DNA of 12,898 nt from Oscillospiraceae bacterium (GTDB taxonomy: Bacteria > Bacillota_A > Clostridia > Oscillospirales > Oscillospiraceae): NCBI GenBank assembly GCA_017415945.1, contig JAFQDR010000100.1, forward strand, positions 1-12,898, read 5' to 3'. Made by a program: the position numbers and the translations under genes. The notes beneath the pieces were generated by a model that searched no databases, was not told the DNA's origin, and was given only the letters and a program-made list of their open reading frames with translations. Below, piece by piece: positions 12,619 through 12,898 of the stretch. Each line of letters begins with the position of its first letter. Position 1 is the first letter of the stretch.

Positions 12619-12646
12619 ATGGGAGAAGGCTTCGGTCTTCTCCCAT
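12619..12646 (+). terminator. Hairpin after ligA, weak terminator candidate
   Basis: ATGGGAGAAG 12619-12628 pairs with CTTCTCCCAT 12637-12646, continued by a C-G and a G-U pair and closed by a UUCG tetraloop: a very stable stem of 12 bp. The downstream sequence TCTGTTTATG has only a short T-tract, so it may block a 3' exonuclease or give partial termination instead of full termination. The next gene starts ~70 bp later. Confidence 0.5.
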
Positions 12647-12667
12647 TCTGTTTATGAAAGGAAACAC

Positions 12668-12730
12668 ATGATGAAAAGAAAAACGAATCAAACAGAAAGC
12701 AAAGGAGATGAGCAAAATGATTTTGAATGA
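12668..12730 (+). CDS. Possible 20-aa leader peptide
   Basis: ATG at 12668 with AAAGGA (12657-12662) upstream opens a frame of 20 basic/acidic codons (MMKRKTNQ...NDFE) that stops at TGA 12728-12730, 11 nt past the ATG of the next gene in another frame. It could couple translation to that gene or be meaningless. Length and composition give no function. Confidence 0.25.
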   Translation: MMKRKTNQTESKGDEQNDFE

Positions 12731-12898
12731 ACGCGGATGCGGATTTGATTATGAAGAAACGCGCTATGTCATAGGACAAACGATTGTCGGCACCGATGCA
12801 AGCGAGTACAAAGGACTGTTTGGTGTAATCACGGAGATCAGAACCGGTGACGATAAAGAAACTGAAAATGACACTCCTGATCTATACTGCAGCTTCGA
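12717..12898 (+). CDS. Hypothetical protein, 3' end outside window
   Basis: ATG at 12717 has AAAGGAG (12701-12707) 9 nt upstream and opens a frame that runs to the end of the window (about 61 codons). It reads MILNERGCGFDYEETRYVIG, then TDASEYKGLFGVITEIRTG, an acidic stretch and TPDLYCSF. The YKGLFGxITEIRTGxDxETEN pattern recurs in hypothetical proteins of Firmicute mobile elements; no function is known. It follows ligA in the same direction and is probably part of the same operon. Confidence 0.7.
   Translation, partial: MILNERGCGFDYEETRYVIGQTIVGTDASEYKGLFGVITEIRTGDDKETENDTPDLYCSF

Noticed and set aside
12126..12779. 217-codon open frame on the minus strand across the 3' end of ligA
   Set aside because: It is antisense to the BRCT domain and crosses the post-ligA hairpin; shadow of the real gene.

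Overview
The window looks like chromosomal or integrated accessory DNA from a Clostridia-type Firmicute (Oscillospiraceae/Lachnospiraceae-like). The evidence is strong AGGAGG-type ribosome binding sites before most genes, sigma-A promoters, an IreB-like protein, a SpoVT/AbrB regulator and mid-range base composition. No rRNA, tRNA, CRISPR array, transposase, integrase or attachment site was found. Taxonomy is inferred from gene content only.

Left half (1-7405, all minus strand): an unbroken run of about 13 closely spaced or overlapping genes. Read in the direction of transcription they are: an AlbA_2/HATPase_c_4 (Schlafen AAA_4-like) protein, a 43-aa remnant of an XRE-type helix-turn-helix protein, an IreB-like small protein, a LURP-one-related (YxjI) protein, a flavodoxin, a cytosolic coiled-coil protein, a membrane-anchored coiled-coil protein, a CPBP intramembrane protease, a membrane-anchored protein of unknown function, a DUF2500 protein, a two-helix membrane protein, an ABC ATPase with a DUF4162-type tail, and the first codons of its permease. 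The only strong promoter seen is a consensus TTGACA-17-TATAAT upstream of the AlbA_2 gene. It sits in a cluster of TTCAC/GTGAA half-sites that includes a perfect 12-bp palindrome. The content suggests an envelope or stress-response set, but that role is inference.

Divergent control region (7406-7912): besides that promoter and operator cluster, it carries a second strong promoter on the plus strand (TTGACA-17-TATACT), preceded by a 7-bp inverted repeat. A leader of about 290 nt follows, with a candidate three-way junction, two intrinsic terminators in series and two further hairpins before the first rightward gene. This is the most unusual non-coding part of the window.

Right half (7913-12898, all plus strand): a compact operon of accessory genes. 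In order: a 381-aa conserved hypothetical protein, a 60-aa acidic protein, a SpoVT-like AbrB regulator, a 192-aa protein with an internal duplication, an 80-aa protein with a TTG start, a full-length but divergent NAD+-dependent DNA ligase, and the start of another gene that leaves the window. Small unknown proteins next to an extra-looking LigA and an AbrB regulator are typical of integrative or conjugative elements and plasmids. The module may be cargo or housekeeping of such an element, with expression controlled by the attenuator-like leader.
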